A stretch of 64,000 nt of DNA, from assembly GCA_002995645.1 (NCBI GenBank), contig PUHO01000001.1, positions 17,895-81,894 of the forward strand, written 5' to 3'. Below the pieces are notes generated by a model. It saw nothing but the letters and a program-made list of their open reading frames with translations. It had not been told where the DNA came from and searched no databases. Below, piece by piece: positions 27,741 through 36,968 of this stretch (position 1 is the first letter of the stretch; each line of letters starts with the position of its first letter). This DNA comes from SAR324 cluster bacterium (lineage in GTDB: Bacteria; SAR324; XYD2-FULL-50-16; HCM1). A program made the translations under genes and the position numbers.

Positions 27741-27903
27741 TCCTTTCCTGTGTAAATCAACTTTAATCAACGTAGCGTTGTGGAGGTTATGTAACTACAT
27801 ATGCCATCATATTTTGCTACTATAATATAACTACAAATAGAATCGGAAATACTGATTGCTTGCAAGGTCTGCTTTTCTCGTTCTGTTAAAGCATAGTTAT
27901 ATA
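27741..27903 (-). pseudogene. Decayed third copy of the yqiA-like 3' end (copy A)
   Basis: This stretch aligns to the last part of the yqiA-like gene but has lost two internal blocks (about 25 and 80 bp). Its reading frame is broken. It shares some substitutions with copy B that the intact gene lacks, so A and B look like successive duplicates. It is farthest from the gene and the most decayed. Confidence 0.8.
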
Positions 27904-28192
27904 TCATTAGATAAATATATAATTGCTACTTATCCTTTGCTTTGTAAATCAACTAGCAATTGATTAAAAACCTGCATTAACATAGCTTTAGAGTTGTGGG
28001 GGTTATGTATATCTGGAGTCGTATATAAAGAAGTCTTTTGTGGATTAGCTCGTTCTAACGCTAACTTTTGCGTTGCCACGTAACCACATACGCCGTCGTA
28101 TTTTGCTACTATAATATAACTACAAATAGAATCGGGAATACTGATTGCTTGCAAAGTCTGCTTTTCTCGTTCTGTTAAAGCATAGTTATATA
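27904..28192 (-). pseudogene. Second copy of the yqiA-like 3' end (copy B)
   Basis: This 289-bp head-to-tail copy of the last 289 bp of the yqiA-like gene region differs from it at about ten positions. It still reads as 80 or so C-terminal residues after a chance ATG at 28196. It lacks the nucleophile Ser motif and the N-terminal half, so it is not a working esterase. Confidence 0.9.
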
Positions 28193-28218
28193 TCATTAGA
28201 TAAATATATAATTGCTAC

Positions 28219-28740
28219 TTATCCTTTGCTTTGTAAATCAACTAGCAATTGATTAAAAACCTGCATTAAAATAGCTTTAGAGTTATGAAGGTTATGTATA
28301 TCTGGAGTCGTATATAAAGAAGTCTTTTGTGGATTAGCTCGTTCTAACGCTAACTTTTGCGTTGCTACGTATCCACATACGCCGTCATATTTTGCTACTA
28401 TAATATAACTACGAATAGAATCGGGAATACTGATTTCTTGCAAGGTCTGCTTTTCTCGTTCTGTTAAAGCATAGTTATATATTTCTACTGGGGGAACGCA
28501 CAACAACATAGCGCAAACATAGTGCGGATAGGCATTAGCAAACATCATAGCCGTTAACGAACCTAGAGAGCTGCCAATTAAACAAACCGGTTCTTGTATT
28601 GTTGTTTCTACTAAAGCTAATCTTTCATCTATATCATTAGATAAATATAAAGTTTCTAACGTAGGACAACAAGAACGAAGCCATTGGTATTTAATCCCTG
28701 TGGCTTCGCCGTTCATGCCGTGTAAATATACAAACCGCAT
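28219..28740 (-). CDS. YqiA-like alpha/beta-fold esterase
   Basis: This small hydrolase of 173 residues has the UPF0227/YqiA pattern. YLHGMNG lies near the N-terminus. The nucleophile elbow GSSLGSLTA places the catalytic Ser near residue 58. An acidic residue follows near AKYDGVCGY and a C-terminal His lies in TTPDIHN. The substrate is unknown; YqiA-type proteins are short-chain esterases. It starts 4 bp after the CheA-like gene, at the end of the long operon. Its 3' 289 bp were duplicated twice downstream. Confidence 0.75.
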   Translation of the reverse strand: MRFVYLHGMNGEATGIKYQWLRSCCPTLETLYLSNDIDERLALVETTIQEPVCLIGSSLGSLTAMMFANAYPHYVCAMLLCVPPVEIYNYALTEREKQTLQEISIPDSIRSYIIVAKYDGVCGYVATQKLALERANPQKTSLYTTPDIHNLHNSKAILMQVFNQLLVDLQSKG

Positions 28741-28744
28741 TACT

Positions 28745-31312
28745 TTATAAAATAGGAACAGATATATGCACGTTGGTGCCTTGATTCGCTTGCGTTGTTA
28801 TATATACTTTAGCGCCTTGTATTTCTATATTTTGCTTTAATGAAATTAGCCCGCTTCCTTCCGGATTCTCAGCAAGTAAAAAAGGTAAAATATCGGTTTT
28901 CCCAGCTTCGTATTGTGGCGGAAAGTTGATTAATTTTGTATCTATACCGTGACCGTCATCACTAATCGTAAAAAACACGCGCTCTTTTCCGATAGAACAA
29001 ACAAGGCTTAACTTGCCTTGCGATCGTTTATGTAATTCCTTCCTACGTTCCACTGATTCAATGCCATGTTCTATAGCATTATGCAATACATGTAAAATCT
29101 CTACAAAAATACGCTCTAGTGCTTCTATATTAACAGTTGTGTCTTCTCCTGTTGCAGAAAAATCAATTTGCTTATTATATTGTTTTGCCCAAATTTGAAC
29201 TAATCCTTCTAGACGATGAAACGTATTTTCTAAACTGCGTTGTTTCATTGTAACAAACGAATTTATTAGCTTATTACCCATCTTGTTGCGCATTGATTCT
29301 AAAGATTGTAGAACTTGGCGCTCTTTCTCTTCCACAATATGAGCTAAAGTCGATTCTTCTTTTAAGATCGTATATACGCCGGTGAGTAATTTACGACTAT
29401 AATCAAAAACAGGTTCTAGACAACGAAGTAAATACGTTTCTTCAAATAGCTTCCATTTACTTTCTGAAATAACCATTAGTTTTTCTTCTTTATATGGCTT
29501 TGTAAAAGATAAATAAGTAGCATGCACTTTTTCCCATTGTATTAGAATGGTGTCAATTTCCTGTTGCCACGAAAGAATCGTTGCTTCTGTTATATTAGCT
29601 TCATCAACATGATGCACTTGTTGTATAAGTTGTTTTATAAGATCTATTATACTCGTTATGCTGTATAACTTAGCTATATGATAGGTATGTCGTAAGAGAG
29701 AACGGATATTCGACAACTTAGTTCTATCAAATACAGTTAAATAATCTTGCACTTCCTGTATGGCTTTAACAAAAGCGTCAAACTGGTATACGTACCCCAC
29801 AGGATCGGCAGAGACTAAAGAAATCATATCAATTGTACTTTGATATTGTTTTGCTTTATGCACCTCTTCTTTAGTTGTATGAGGTTGTTTATGTAAATGC
29901 CAAAGAAAAAGCGTAATTCCTTTATTTACTTGCACACTAGAAAAAGAGCTTGTAAAAACTTCCTTATTCAATCGCCAACGAGACGGGATATACGTAGACA
30001 GTAAACTTGCGGATTTTTGTTTTATTGCAATTTGGTCTAGTAAAGCAAGAAAGGCATATTTTTTCTTTGGTGATATAGATGAATCAAACAAAGACAGCAC
30101 TGATTGATTAGGGCGAATTTCACCTTGTTTTGTTATCATGCCACTTGGCGGATCTAATAATATTCCTTTTTGGTTAAACGTTAGCACAATACAAGTATTA
30201 CCATCTTTTACGCTTTTAGGTTTAACTGCTATTGGCATTACAACTGATTTTTTATTTTGTTCTTCAACTTGTTTTCTCTCTTGCATAAACGATAGTATTG
30301 GTCGCTTCGGCACATTTATTTTTTCATCTTCGTCTTCTTCGTCTTCTTCGTCATCTTCGTCATCTTCGTCATCTTCGTCATCTTCGTCATCTTCGTCATC
30401 TTCGTCCTCTTCGTCCTCTTCGTCCTCTTCTTCCTCTTCTTCCTCTTCTTCCTCTTCGTCATCTTCGTCCTCTTCGTCATCTTCCTCTTCTTCGTCATCT
30501 TCGTCCTCTTCGTCTTCCTCTTCGTCTTCGTCTTCTTCGTCTTCGTCTTCGTCTTCGTCTTCGTCTTCCTCTTCCTCTTCGTCATCTTTGTCATCTTTGT
30601 CATCTTTGTCATCTTTGTCATCTTTGTCATCTTTGTCATCTTTGTCATCTTTGTCATCTTCGTCCTCTTCGTCCTCTTCGTCCTCTTCTTCCTCTTCTTC
30701 CTCTTCTTGTTCTAGAGCAGTAAGTATACTTATATATTCATCTTCGTTGTCGTCCTCGTCGTCCTCGTCCTCTGTAATTATTACTGTTTCCTCTTCTTCT
30801 TGTTCTAGTGTAGTTATATCTATAAGTTCTTCTTCTATATCGTCATAATCTGTATTGATTACTATGCTCTTATCTTGCAAAATCGCATCTTTGACTTTCT
30901 TCCACTCACCAACACGCCAAGAACGTTGCTCCGCATCTAACATAGCAATACACTTCTCGGCAATTTCTTGTAAATATACGTAGTTCACTCCTTGCCATAA
31001 ATCAGCTTCTTGTAAAACAAAAACAAGAACGCCATTCATATTATTCTTGCTATTATATAAAGGAATAACGCAAGCATATTCTCTGTCTGTTTTAATAACG
31101 TCCGGCGCTAAGTCCGGATTAATTAAAGAAACAATATGCCCGGGCGCACTCCATTCAAAGGTTTCTAGATCATATATATCAGAAGGGAAGATAGCCTTTA
31201 ATTGTAATATTTGATTTTCATCAAATAAAAGTAGCATTGAATAAATATGCGGCAGTTTTTTCGTAACTAACTGGGAAATCTTTTTTAACGTAGTAAAATA
31301 AAAAGTACTCAA
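28745..31312 (-). CDS. CheA-like HPt/HATPase signalling protein with a giant Asp/Glu tract
   Basis: This is an 855-residue cytoplasmic protein. Residues 1-130 resemble a GAF-type sensor domain. Residues about 155-332 are almost only Asp and Glu, with eight Asp-Asp-Lys repeats at about 218-244. A PAS-like stretch follows, then an HPt-like helix pair where His545 (HIAKLYS) sits as in CheA P1. The end is a CheA-type ATPase: N box HNAIEHGIES, G1 DDGHGID, G2 GSGLISLKQN. No CheW-like P5 domain is present, so chemoreceptor coupling is doubtful. The only start fitting the GAF domain is TTG at 31312. It lies between rsmA (27 bp) and the esterase (4 bp). No response regulator is nearby. Confidence 0.72.
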   Translation of the reverse strand: MSTFYFTTLKKISQLVTKKLPHIYSMLLLFDENQILQLKAIFPSDIYDLETFEWSAPGHIVSLINPDLAPDVIKTDREYACVIPLYNSKNNMNGVLVFVLQEADLWQGVNYVYLQEIAEKCIAMLDAEQRSWRVGEWKKVKDAILQDKSIVINTDYDDIEEELIDITTLEQEEEETVIITEDEDDEDDNEDEYISILTALEQEEEEEEEEDEEDEEDEDDKDDKDDKDDKDDKDDKDDKDDKDDEEEEEDEDEDEDEDEEDEDEEEDEEDEDDEEEEDDEEDEDDEEEEEEEEEEEDEEDEEDEDDEDDEDDEDDEDDEDDEEDEEDEDEKINVPKRPILSFMQERKQVEEQNKKSVVMPIAVKPKSVKDGNTCIVLTFNQKGILLDPPSGMITKQGEIRPNQSVLSLFDSSISPKKKYAFLALLDQIAIKQKSASLLSTYIPSRWRLNKEVFTSSFSSVQVNKGITLFLWHLHKQPHTTKEEVHKAKQYQSTIDMISLVSADPVGYVYQFDAFVKAIQEVQDYLTVFDRTKLSNIRSLLRHTYHIAKLYSITSIIDLIKQLIQQVHHVDEANITEATILSWQQEIDTILIQWEKVHATYLSFTKPYKEEKLMVISESKWKLFEETYLLRCLEPVFDYSRKLLTGVYTILKEESTLAHIVEEKERQVLQSLESMRNKMGNKLINSFVTMKQRSLENTFHRLEGLVQIWAKQYNKQIDFSATGEDTTVNIEALERIFVEILHVLHNAIEHGIESVERRKELHKRSQGKLSLVCSIGKERVFFTISDDGHGIDTKLINFPPQYEAGKTDILPFLLAENPEGSGLISLKQNIEIQGAKVYITTQANQGTNVHISVPIL
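30316..30725. repeat. Simple-sequence tract (Asp/Glu codons), including a 9-mer x 8
   Basis: Runs of GTC, ATC, TTC and CTC triplets cover about 400 bp inside the CheA-like gene. At about 30583-30660 a 9-bp unit (TCATCTTTG) repeats eight times. The tract keeps several other frames open, including a poly-Ser frame on the plus strand. Gain or loss of triplets would leave the real frame intact. Confidence 0.95.
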
Positions 31313-31339
31313 AATAAAACCTATAAATACGTAAATAAA

Positions 31340-32134
31340 CTATATTTCATTTTTTTCTTGGAGATACGCCGTATAAAGCAACATAAAATCTTCACTTTGC
31401 AATTCTTGCGGTCGTTTTTGTTTCCAACTTTGCTTTTGATCTTCGTCTAAACTATTTAGAAAATTGGGGAGTAACGTTTGTAACTTAGATCCCATTTGTT
31501 TACGTCTTTGTTGAAACAAAGCACGAACAAAAGTAAAATAATCTTTTTCATTTTCTATAGTGCCTTGTTTAGGCATAAGCAAAACCGCCGCCGAGTCCAC
31601 TTTTGGCGGAGGAGAAAAGGCTTCCGGTGGAATAATACAAATTAATTCTATAGAAAAAGCATACTTGAAAATAATAGATAAAGCGCTATATTCTTTTTTA
31701 TATTCCCCTGTTGGCGTTGCTAATAAACGCATAGCCACTTCTTTTTGCATGACTATAGTGAATGATTTAAACTTATTACGATTATAAAGTAAAGTAAACA
31801 ATAACGGCGCCGTGATTTGATAAGGAATATTTGCCATAAACACAGATGAATCAGGCACTTGCGTTTGCCAATCTACTTTTAAAGCGTCTTGCTCCACAAT
31901 AACAGCATTGTCCTCTAAGATTAACTCTTTATGTAGCTTGTGTGCAAAACGACTATCTTTTTCAAATGATATTACTTTAACGCCTTGTTGTAAAATAGCT
32001 TTTGTTAAAGCGCCGTCGCCGCTCCCCACTTCAATAACAACGTCGTCTTTAGCTAAGTTAACGCTATGTACGATTTGACTTAACACAAAAGCATCTTTCA
32101 TAAAGTGTTGCCCTAAACTTTTATTTTGCCGCAT
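31340..32134 (-). CDS. rsmA: 16S rRNA dimethyladenosine transferase RsmA (KsgA)
   Basis: This 264-residue enzyme dimethylates two adjacent adenines near the 3' end of 16S rRNA during small-subunit assembly. It begins with the family signature NKSLGQHFMKD. The SAM motif VIEVGSGDGALTKA and the active-site motif NIPYQIT follow. PPPKVDSAAV lies in the C-terminal part. The length is normal. dciA precedes it by 4 bp. Confidence 0.95.
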   Translation of the reverse strand: MRQNKSLGQHFMKDAFVLSQIVHSVNLAKDDVVIEVGSGDGALTKAILQQGVKVISFEKDSRFAHKLHKELILEDNAVIVEQDALKVDWQTQVPDSSVFMANIPYQITAPLLFTLLYNRNKFKSFTIVMQKEVAMRLLATPTGEYKKEYSALSIIFKYAFSIELICIIPPEAFSPPPKVDSAAVLLMPKQGTIENEKDYFTFVRALFQQRRKQMGSKLQTLLPNFLNSLDEDQKQSWKQKRPQELQSEDFMLLYTAYLQEKNEI

Positions 32135-32138
32135 ATTC

Positions 32139-32606
32139 TTATCTATTAAAATCCGCTTGTTTTTGCAAAGTAGTTTGCATGAATAATTGAAAGCTACGTT
32201 TCACTTGTGCATTTTGTATGAGTTGTCCGGTCTTTTCTATTTTTTCGTTTGTTTGCACCGTTAGCTTTGGTTTTGTTTTTTTTTGCTTTGTTTGTATCGT
32301 TTTTTCGTTTGTAAATGGAATTACTTGAAACGTAATTTTAGTAATCGTTCCTTCATCGCAAATATAAGGCGAAGCTAGCAAAACTAACAAATGATTTTGA
32401 AAATATAACAAATGTTGTGCATATGCCGCATCACTTACCCCAACGTATAGGCATTTATTTTTTATTTTCAAAGGCTTCGTAACTTTAACAAGTGAATCAC
32501 CAATAATAACCGCCCAATTAGCTTGAATGCGGCTTAATAGCAATAAATTCTTTAACGGCGCTTTATCAAATACGGTCTCAATCGCTTGCCCTATAGTTTG
32601 GTTCAT
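32139..32606 (-). CDS. dciA: DUF721 protein, probable DnaB helicase loader DciA
   Basis: This 155-residue protein has a DUF721 core at about 5-90 (IGQAIETVFDKAPLKNLLLL, then WAVIIGDSLVKVTKPLKIKNKCLYVGVSD). DciA proteins load replicative helicase in bacteria lacking DnaC or DnaI. A basic low-complexity linker (KTIQTKQKKTKPKLTVQ) and a short helix end it. It starts 13 bp after dnaB, which gives direct genomic support for the helicase-loader role. The fold call is confident; the function follows from the family. Confidence 0.82.
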   Translation of the reverse strand: MNQTIGQAIETVFDKAPLKNLLLLSRIQANWAVIIGDSLVKVTKPLKIKNKCLYVGVSDAAYAQHLLYFQNHLLVLLASPYICDEGTITKITFQVIPFTNEKTIQTKQKKTKPKLTVQTNEKIEKTGQLIQNAQVKRSFQLFMQTTLQKQADFNR

Positions 32607-32619
32607 ATCTTACCTTCGT

Positions 32620-33984
32620 TTATTGTTCAATAAAGTCCGGCACGTCTGCGCCTTGAGCTAAGTTAAAAAACGAAGTATATTTCCCGTCAAATACTAGTTT
32701 ACGCATACCAGTAGGACCGTTTCTGTGTTTAGAAATTAAAATCTCAGCAATACCTTGCTCCGTCGTTTCTTTGTTATATACTTCGTCTCTATAAATAAAT
32801 AAAATTAAATCGGCATCTTGCTCTAAGGCGCCTGATTCACGTAGATCCGAAAGTTGCGGTCTTTTATCAGAACGCGATTCAAGAGAACGATTCAACTGAG
32901 AAAGCGCAATTACAGGCACGTTTAGTTCTCTTGCTAATTTTTTTAAAGCCCTAGAAATTTGCGAAACTTCTATTTCACGTGAATTTGCGTTACTATTTCC
33001 TTGTACAAGTTGCAAATAATCAATCACAATTAAACTAACGCCATGAGGCGATTCACTGCTTAATTGTTTACAAACCGCACTTATTTCATACACATTTGGC
33101 GAAGGTACGTCACATAAATATAAAGGCATAGTAGACAAACGTTCTGCCGCTTTGGCAAGCCTTGTCCAATCATCACCAACAAGATTTCCGTTACGCATTT
33201 TCTTACTGTCAATTTTAGCTTCTGAAGACATTAAGCGAATCGTTAATTGTTCCATACTCATTTCTAAAGAAAAAATAAGTACTGCCCCTTGTATATCTGT
33301 TTGTTTAGCAACAAAAGACGCCATATTCAAAGCTAATGCGGTTTTACCCATAGAAGGACGGGCGGCAAGGATAATTAAATCGGAGTTTTGGAAACCGGCG
33401 GTCATTTTATCTAAATCATGAAAACCGCTAGGGACACCTATAACTTCGTTTTTATTTTTTGAATTTTTTTCTAATCTAGCAAAGCTTTCCGGTAGTATTT
33501 CCCTTATACTAGAATAGCTCTTCATTTTAGAGCGTAACGCTAAATTATTGAATAAATCTTCTGCATCAGCAATCAAATTCGCCACGTCCGCACCATAAGT
33601 CGTACTGCTTTTTGCTATTTTTTGCGTTGTAGCAACAAGCTCCCTAAGCAATGATTTATCATGTACTAGCTTTACATAGGACTCTATATTTTCCACATGA
33701 GGAACAATATCTATTAATTCATTAAGATAAAGGTAGCCGCCGCTTGTTTCTAGGTCGCCTGTAATTTTTAATTGTTCCCCTATTAAAATCTCGTCTATTG
33801 GTTGCCCTGAGTCTTGCAACTCTAGCATAGCACGAAAAATATTCTTATGTTTTATATCATAAAAAGAAGAGGCTTCTAAGTGCCCAAGGATATGACTTAA
33901 TACGTCGTTATCATATAAAATAGCACCTAAAACGGCTTGCTCCGCTTCTAAATCATAGGGAAGATTTTGTTCTTGTTCTGCCAT
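32620..33984 (-). CDS. dnaB: Replicative DNA helicase DnaB
   Basis: This 454-residue hexameric helicase unwinds DNA at the replication fork. The N-terminal domain starts with LPYDLEAEQAVLGAILYD. The RecA-like domain has Walker A ILAARPSMGKTALALNMA, Walker B LIVIDYLQLVQG, and SQLNRSLESRSDKRPQLSDL (DnaB signature). The length is typical and there is no intein. It lies 5 bp after folP and 13 bp before dciA. Confidence 0.97.
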   Translation of the reverse strand: MAEQEQNLPYDLEAEQAVLGAILYDNDVLSHILGHLEASSFYDIKHKNIFRAMLELQDSGQPIDEILIGEQLKITGDLETSGGYLYLNELIDIVPHVENIESYVKLVHDKSLLRELVATTQKIAKSSTTYGADVANLIADAEDLFNNLALRSKMKSYSSIREILPESFARLEKNSKNKNEVIGVPSGFHDLDKMTAGFQNSDLIILAARPSMGKTALALNMASFVAKQTDIQGAVLIFSLEMSMEQLTIRLMSSEAKIDSKKMRNGNLVGDDWTRLAKAAERLSTMPLYLCDVPSPNVYEISAVCKQLSSESPHGVSLIVIDYLQLVQGNSNANSREIEVSQISRALKKLARELNVPVIALSQLNRSLESRSDKRPQLSDLRESGALEQDADLILFIYRDEVYNKETTEQGIAEILISKHRNGPTGMRKLVFDGKYTSFFNLAQGADVPDFIEQ

Positions 33985-33989
33985 TTTGT

Positions 33990-35123
33990 TTATTTATTGT
34001 AAATTTGGGCTAACGTAATAGCGTCTTTGACTTGCCTAACGTTATGCACTCTAAAAATTTGTGCTTTTTGCTGATACGCCAACACTTGGCTTGCTAAAGA
34101 AAGCGCCGATCTATTGTGTATATCTCGTTGTAATATATGTTGAAACATAGATTTTTGCGAAGTTCCAATTAAAACGGGTTTCTTTAAAAAAGTAAAAGCT
34201 GATAAAAATCGTAATAAAAATAAATTATGCTCTAGTGTTTTCCCAAAACCAATACCGGGATCAATAAAAATTTTCTCTTGTTTAATACCGGCGTTCTCAC
34301 AAATCTGTAGCTTTTCTTTTAAGCTTAAAAAAACTTCTCCTAATACGTCTTGGTACGTTGGTTCTTGTTGCATTGTTTGCGGGGTGCCTTGTATATGCAT
34401 TAAACAATAAGACGCATCAAAAGACGCCACTAAAGACGCCATTTCTTCCCCACCTTGTAGCAAAGAAATATCGTTAATCATGTCCGCCCCTTCTTCTAGT
34501 GCGGCTCTAGCTACTTCTATATGATAGGTATCTACAGAAATAGGAACGGATACGTTTTGCTTACACCATTTAATTACTGGTAAGATTCGTTTTTTTTCAT
34601 CTTCTATAGAAACAAGCGAGGCAAACGGTCTTGAAGAAGCGCCGCCAATATCAAGAACGTCGGCGCCTTCGTCTACTAGTTTTTCTATGTGTTCTATTGC
34701 GTTCGTATTATATGCCCCGCCGTCGTAAAATGAATCGGGCGTTACGTTAACAATACCCATGATCGCCGTATCAGTTGGACTGCCTTTGCTCTTTCCTATT
34801 TGCCAAGCACAAGTTTCTTGTTTTTGTTGTAATAAACTAAGTAGCAATGTATTGTTCTCTTGTTTCGCTTGTGTATACAAAGCGGCAAACTCTTCTTTTG
34901 TTCCAATCCAAAGCCACCTTTTGCCTTGTGTTTGCCAACTTGCCGTAACACTAGCACCATAACGAATAGAACAAAGCGAATCCGGTAAAGACCCGGCAAA
35001 ATAGCTTGCAACAAGGAAGACCTCTTCTTGCCTTGTCTCTTCCCATGCACTATCCCAACAAGAGCGAATATAAGAACAAGCGGCTTGGCTTTCTATAGAG
35101 GAAAGTAAAAAAGAAAAATCCAT
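33990..35123 (-). CDS. folP: Dihydropteroate synthase FolP with N-terminal extension
   Basis: This 377-residue enzyme condenses p-aminobenzoate with hydroxymethyl-dihydropterin diphosphate in folate synthesis and is the sulfonamide target. The core begins near residue 125 with IMGIVNVTPDSFYDGG. It shows GADVLDIGGASSRP, PISVDTYHIEVAR, INDISLLQGG and IDPGIGFGKTLEHN. The first 120 residues are extra compared with E. coli FolP and have no clear motif. It follows ftsH by 24 bp; ftsH-folP is a common pair. Confidence 0.93.
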   Translation of the reverse strand: MDFSFLLSSIESQAACSYIRSCWDSAWEETRQEEVFLVASYFAGSLPDSLCSIRYGASVTASWQTQGKRWLWIGTKEEFAALYTQAKQENNTLLLSLLQQKQETCAWQIGKSKGSPTDTAIMGIVNVTPDSFYDGGAYNTNAIEHIEKLVDEGADVLDIGGASSRPFASLVSIEDEKKRILPVIKWCKQNVSVPISVDTYHIEVARAALEEGADMINDISLLQGGEEMASLVASFDASYCLMHIQGTPQTMQQEPTYQDVLGEVFLSLKEKLQICENAGIKQEKIFIDPGIGFGKTLEHNLFLLRFLSAFTFLKKPVLIGTSQKSMFQHILQRDIHNRSALSLASQVLAYQQKAQIFRVHNVRQVKDAITLAQIYNK

Positions 35124-35147
35124 TATTACCTATATTATCCTAGTAAT

Positions 35148-36944
35148 TTAATCATCAAGAGAAAGTCCTTTATTCTTTACTAACTCAAGGACAGCCGCCC
35201 CGGAAATAGTTTCTTCTTCTAAAAGTTTATCTCCTATTTGTACTAATAAATCTTTTTGTTCTTCAAACAATTGATATGCCTTAGCATAAGCGGCGTCTAT
35301 AATCATTTTTACTCGTTTATCAATCAGGTTTTTTCTTTTCATACTAATACGCTTTGTAGAAAGCATGTCTTTACCTAAGTAACTTTCTTGCGAATTAGCT
35401 TGGTAAGAAACGGCGCCCATTTCTTCAATCATGCCCCAACTGCAAACCATTTGCCTAGCAATTTGATTACATCGTTCTAAGTCGTTAGAAGCGCCGGTTG
35501 TGAAATGATTAAATAATAATTCTTCTGCCGCACGTCCGCCCATTAACATAACCATCATGTGTAGCAACTGTTTTTGCGTATATAAATACTTATCTTGTTC
35601 CGGTAAAAGTAAAGTTACGCCAAGCGCTTTGCCACGTGGCACAATCGTTACTTTGTGTAAAGGATCTAATTCTTCTGATATAGCGGCAATTAAAGCATGA
35701 CCGGCTTCATGATAGGCAGTAATCTTTTTTTCTTCGTCTGTAAGCAACATAGAACGCCTTTCTTTGCCAAGCATAATGCGATCGCGAACAACATGAAAAT
35801 CACTTATTGTAATTTTATCTTGGTTATTCCTTGCCGCATTCAACGCCGCTTCATTAACAAGATTAGAAATATCGGCGCCAGTAAATCCCGGCATAGCTCG
35901 TGCCACTTCTCGTAAGTCTAAGCCTTCTTCTAAAGGCATGTTTTTAGTGTGAACACGTAAGATCTGCTCTCTTCCCACAACGTCCGGTTTAGGAACAACA
36001 ACTTGCCTGTCAAATCTACCGGGACGTAATAAAGCCGGATCTAAAACGTCCGGGCGGTTTGTCGCCGCCATGACAATGACACCTGAATTTTTACTAAATC
36101 CGTCTATTTCTACAAGTAATTGATTTAAGGTCTGTTCTCTTTCATCATTACCGCCACCAAGTCCGGTTCCTCTATGTCGTCCAACAGCGTCAATTTCATC
36201 TACGAAAATAATACAAGGTGCACTTTCTCTTGCTTTAGCAAAAAGACTGCGTACACGACTTGCCCCAACGCCAACAAACATTTCTACAAAATCCGATCCG
36301 GATATATCAAAGAAAGAAACTTGCGCTTCTCCGGCAACGGCTTTAGCCAGTAAGGTTTTACCTGTTCCCGGCTCGCCTACTAATAAAACGCCCGCCGGAA
36401 TTTTACCGCCTAGTTTATTAAATCGTTCCGGATCTTTCAAAAAGGCAACAATCTCGTCTAGCTCTTCTTTAGCTTCGTCAATACCGGCAACGTCGGCAAA
36501 CGTAACGGTTGGCTGAATCATGTTAGTATCTTTTTCTTTTGTCTTATTAAATTGCATGATTTTTGATTCGCCGCCCATTTGCCGCATGAAAAACAACCAT
36601 ACGCCAACTATAAGAACAATAGGGAGCCATGAGCTAAGAATGGCAAGTAATAAGCCGCCGCTATTAGAGGCTTTCACTTGAAAATGTACGCCTGCTTTTT
36701 GCAAGGTTTCCACTAGTTTAGGGTAGTTTCTTGGTATGGTGCTAGAACGAACGTTCCCGCTTGTGTCTTTAAAATTAATTTGCATTCCTTGCACAACCAC
36801 TTCACTAATGGAACCGCTTTCTACTTGTTGTATGAAATCGGAAAAAATTACCTCTTTTGGTTTAACCGTTATCATTTCAAATAAAAAGATGCTTGCTAAA
36901 ATAATTAAGACTATAGTTAGTATTTGTTTTGTGTTTGCCTTCAT
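35148..36944 (-). CDS. ftsH: ATP-dependent zinc metalloprotease FtsH
   Basis: This 598-residue membrane AAA+ protease degrades unneeded or damaged membrane and regulatory proteins. Two transmembrane helices (about 7-25 and 102-123) flank a periplasmic region. The AAA domain has Walker A GEPGTGKTLLAKA, Walker B IIFVDEIDAVGRHRG and the second region of homology ATNRPDVLDPALLRPGRFDR. The zinc site is TAYHEAGHALIA. Its C-terminal tail is shorter than in E. coli. It heads toward folP, 24 bp away. Confidence 0.97.
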   Translation of the reverse strand: MKANTKQILTIVLIILASIFLFEMITVKPKEVIFSDFIQQVESGSISEVVVQGMQINFKDTSGNVRSSTIPRNYPKLVETLQKAGVHFQVKASNSGGLLLAILSSWLPIVLIVGVWLFFMRQMGGESKIMQFNKTKEKDTNMIQPTVTFADVAGIDEAKEELDEIVAFLKDPERFNKLGGKIPAGVLLVGEPGTGKTLLAKAVAGEAQVSFFDISGSDFVEMFVGVGASRVRSLFAKARESAPCIIFVDEIDAVGRHRGTGLGGGNDEREQTLNQLLVEIDGFSKNSGVIVMAATNRPDVLDPALLRPGRFDRQVVVPKPDVVGREQILRVHTKNMPLEEGLDLREVARAMPGFTGADISNLVNEAALNAARNNQDKITISDFHVVRDRIMLGKERRSMLLTDEEKKITAYHEAGHALIAAISEELDPLHKVTIVPRGKALGVTLLLPEQDKYLYTQKQLLHMMVMLMGGRAAEELLFNHFTTGASNDLERCNQIARQMVCSWGMIEEMGAVSYQANSQESYLGKDMLSTKRISMKRKNLIDKRVKMIIDAAYAKAYQLFEEQKDLLVQIGDKLLEEETISGAAVLELVKNKGLSLDD

Positions 36945-36968
36945 ATAGATCTTCTCTTCTTTATATTA

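Larger units (their letters stand above)
27741..28481. repeat. 289-bp tandem repeat derived from a gene 3' end, three copies
   Basis: Copies are A (27741-27903, shortened), B (27904-28192) and C (28193-28481, within the intact gene). The junction sequence ATATCATTAGATAAATATA also occurs inside the intact gene near 28631. That short homology may have seeded the first duplication. Decay rises with distance from the gene. Confidence 0.92.

Noticed and set aside
27930..28196. 88-codon open frame as a separate small gene
   Set aside because: It is the duplicated 3' end of the yqiA-like gene, with a chance ATG at the junction and no catalytic Ser region.
30138..30848. Plus-strand open frame rich in poly-Ser
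   Set aside because: It is a shadow of the Asp/Glu triplet tract in the minus-strand CheA-like gene. It has no ribosome site and no non-repetitive domain.
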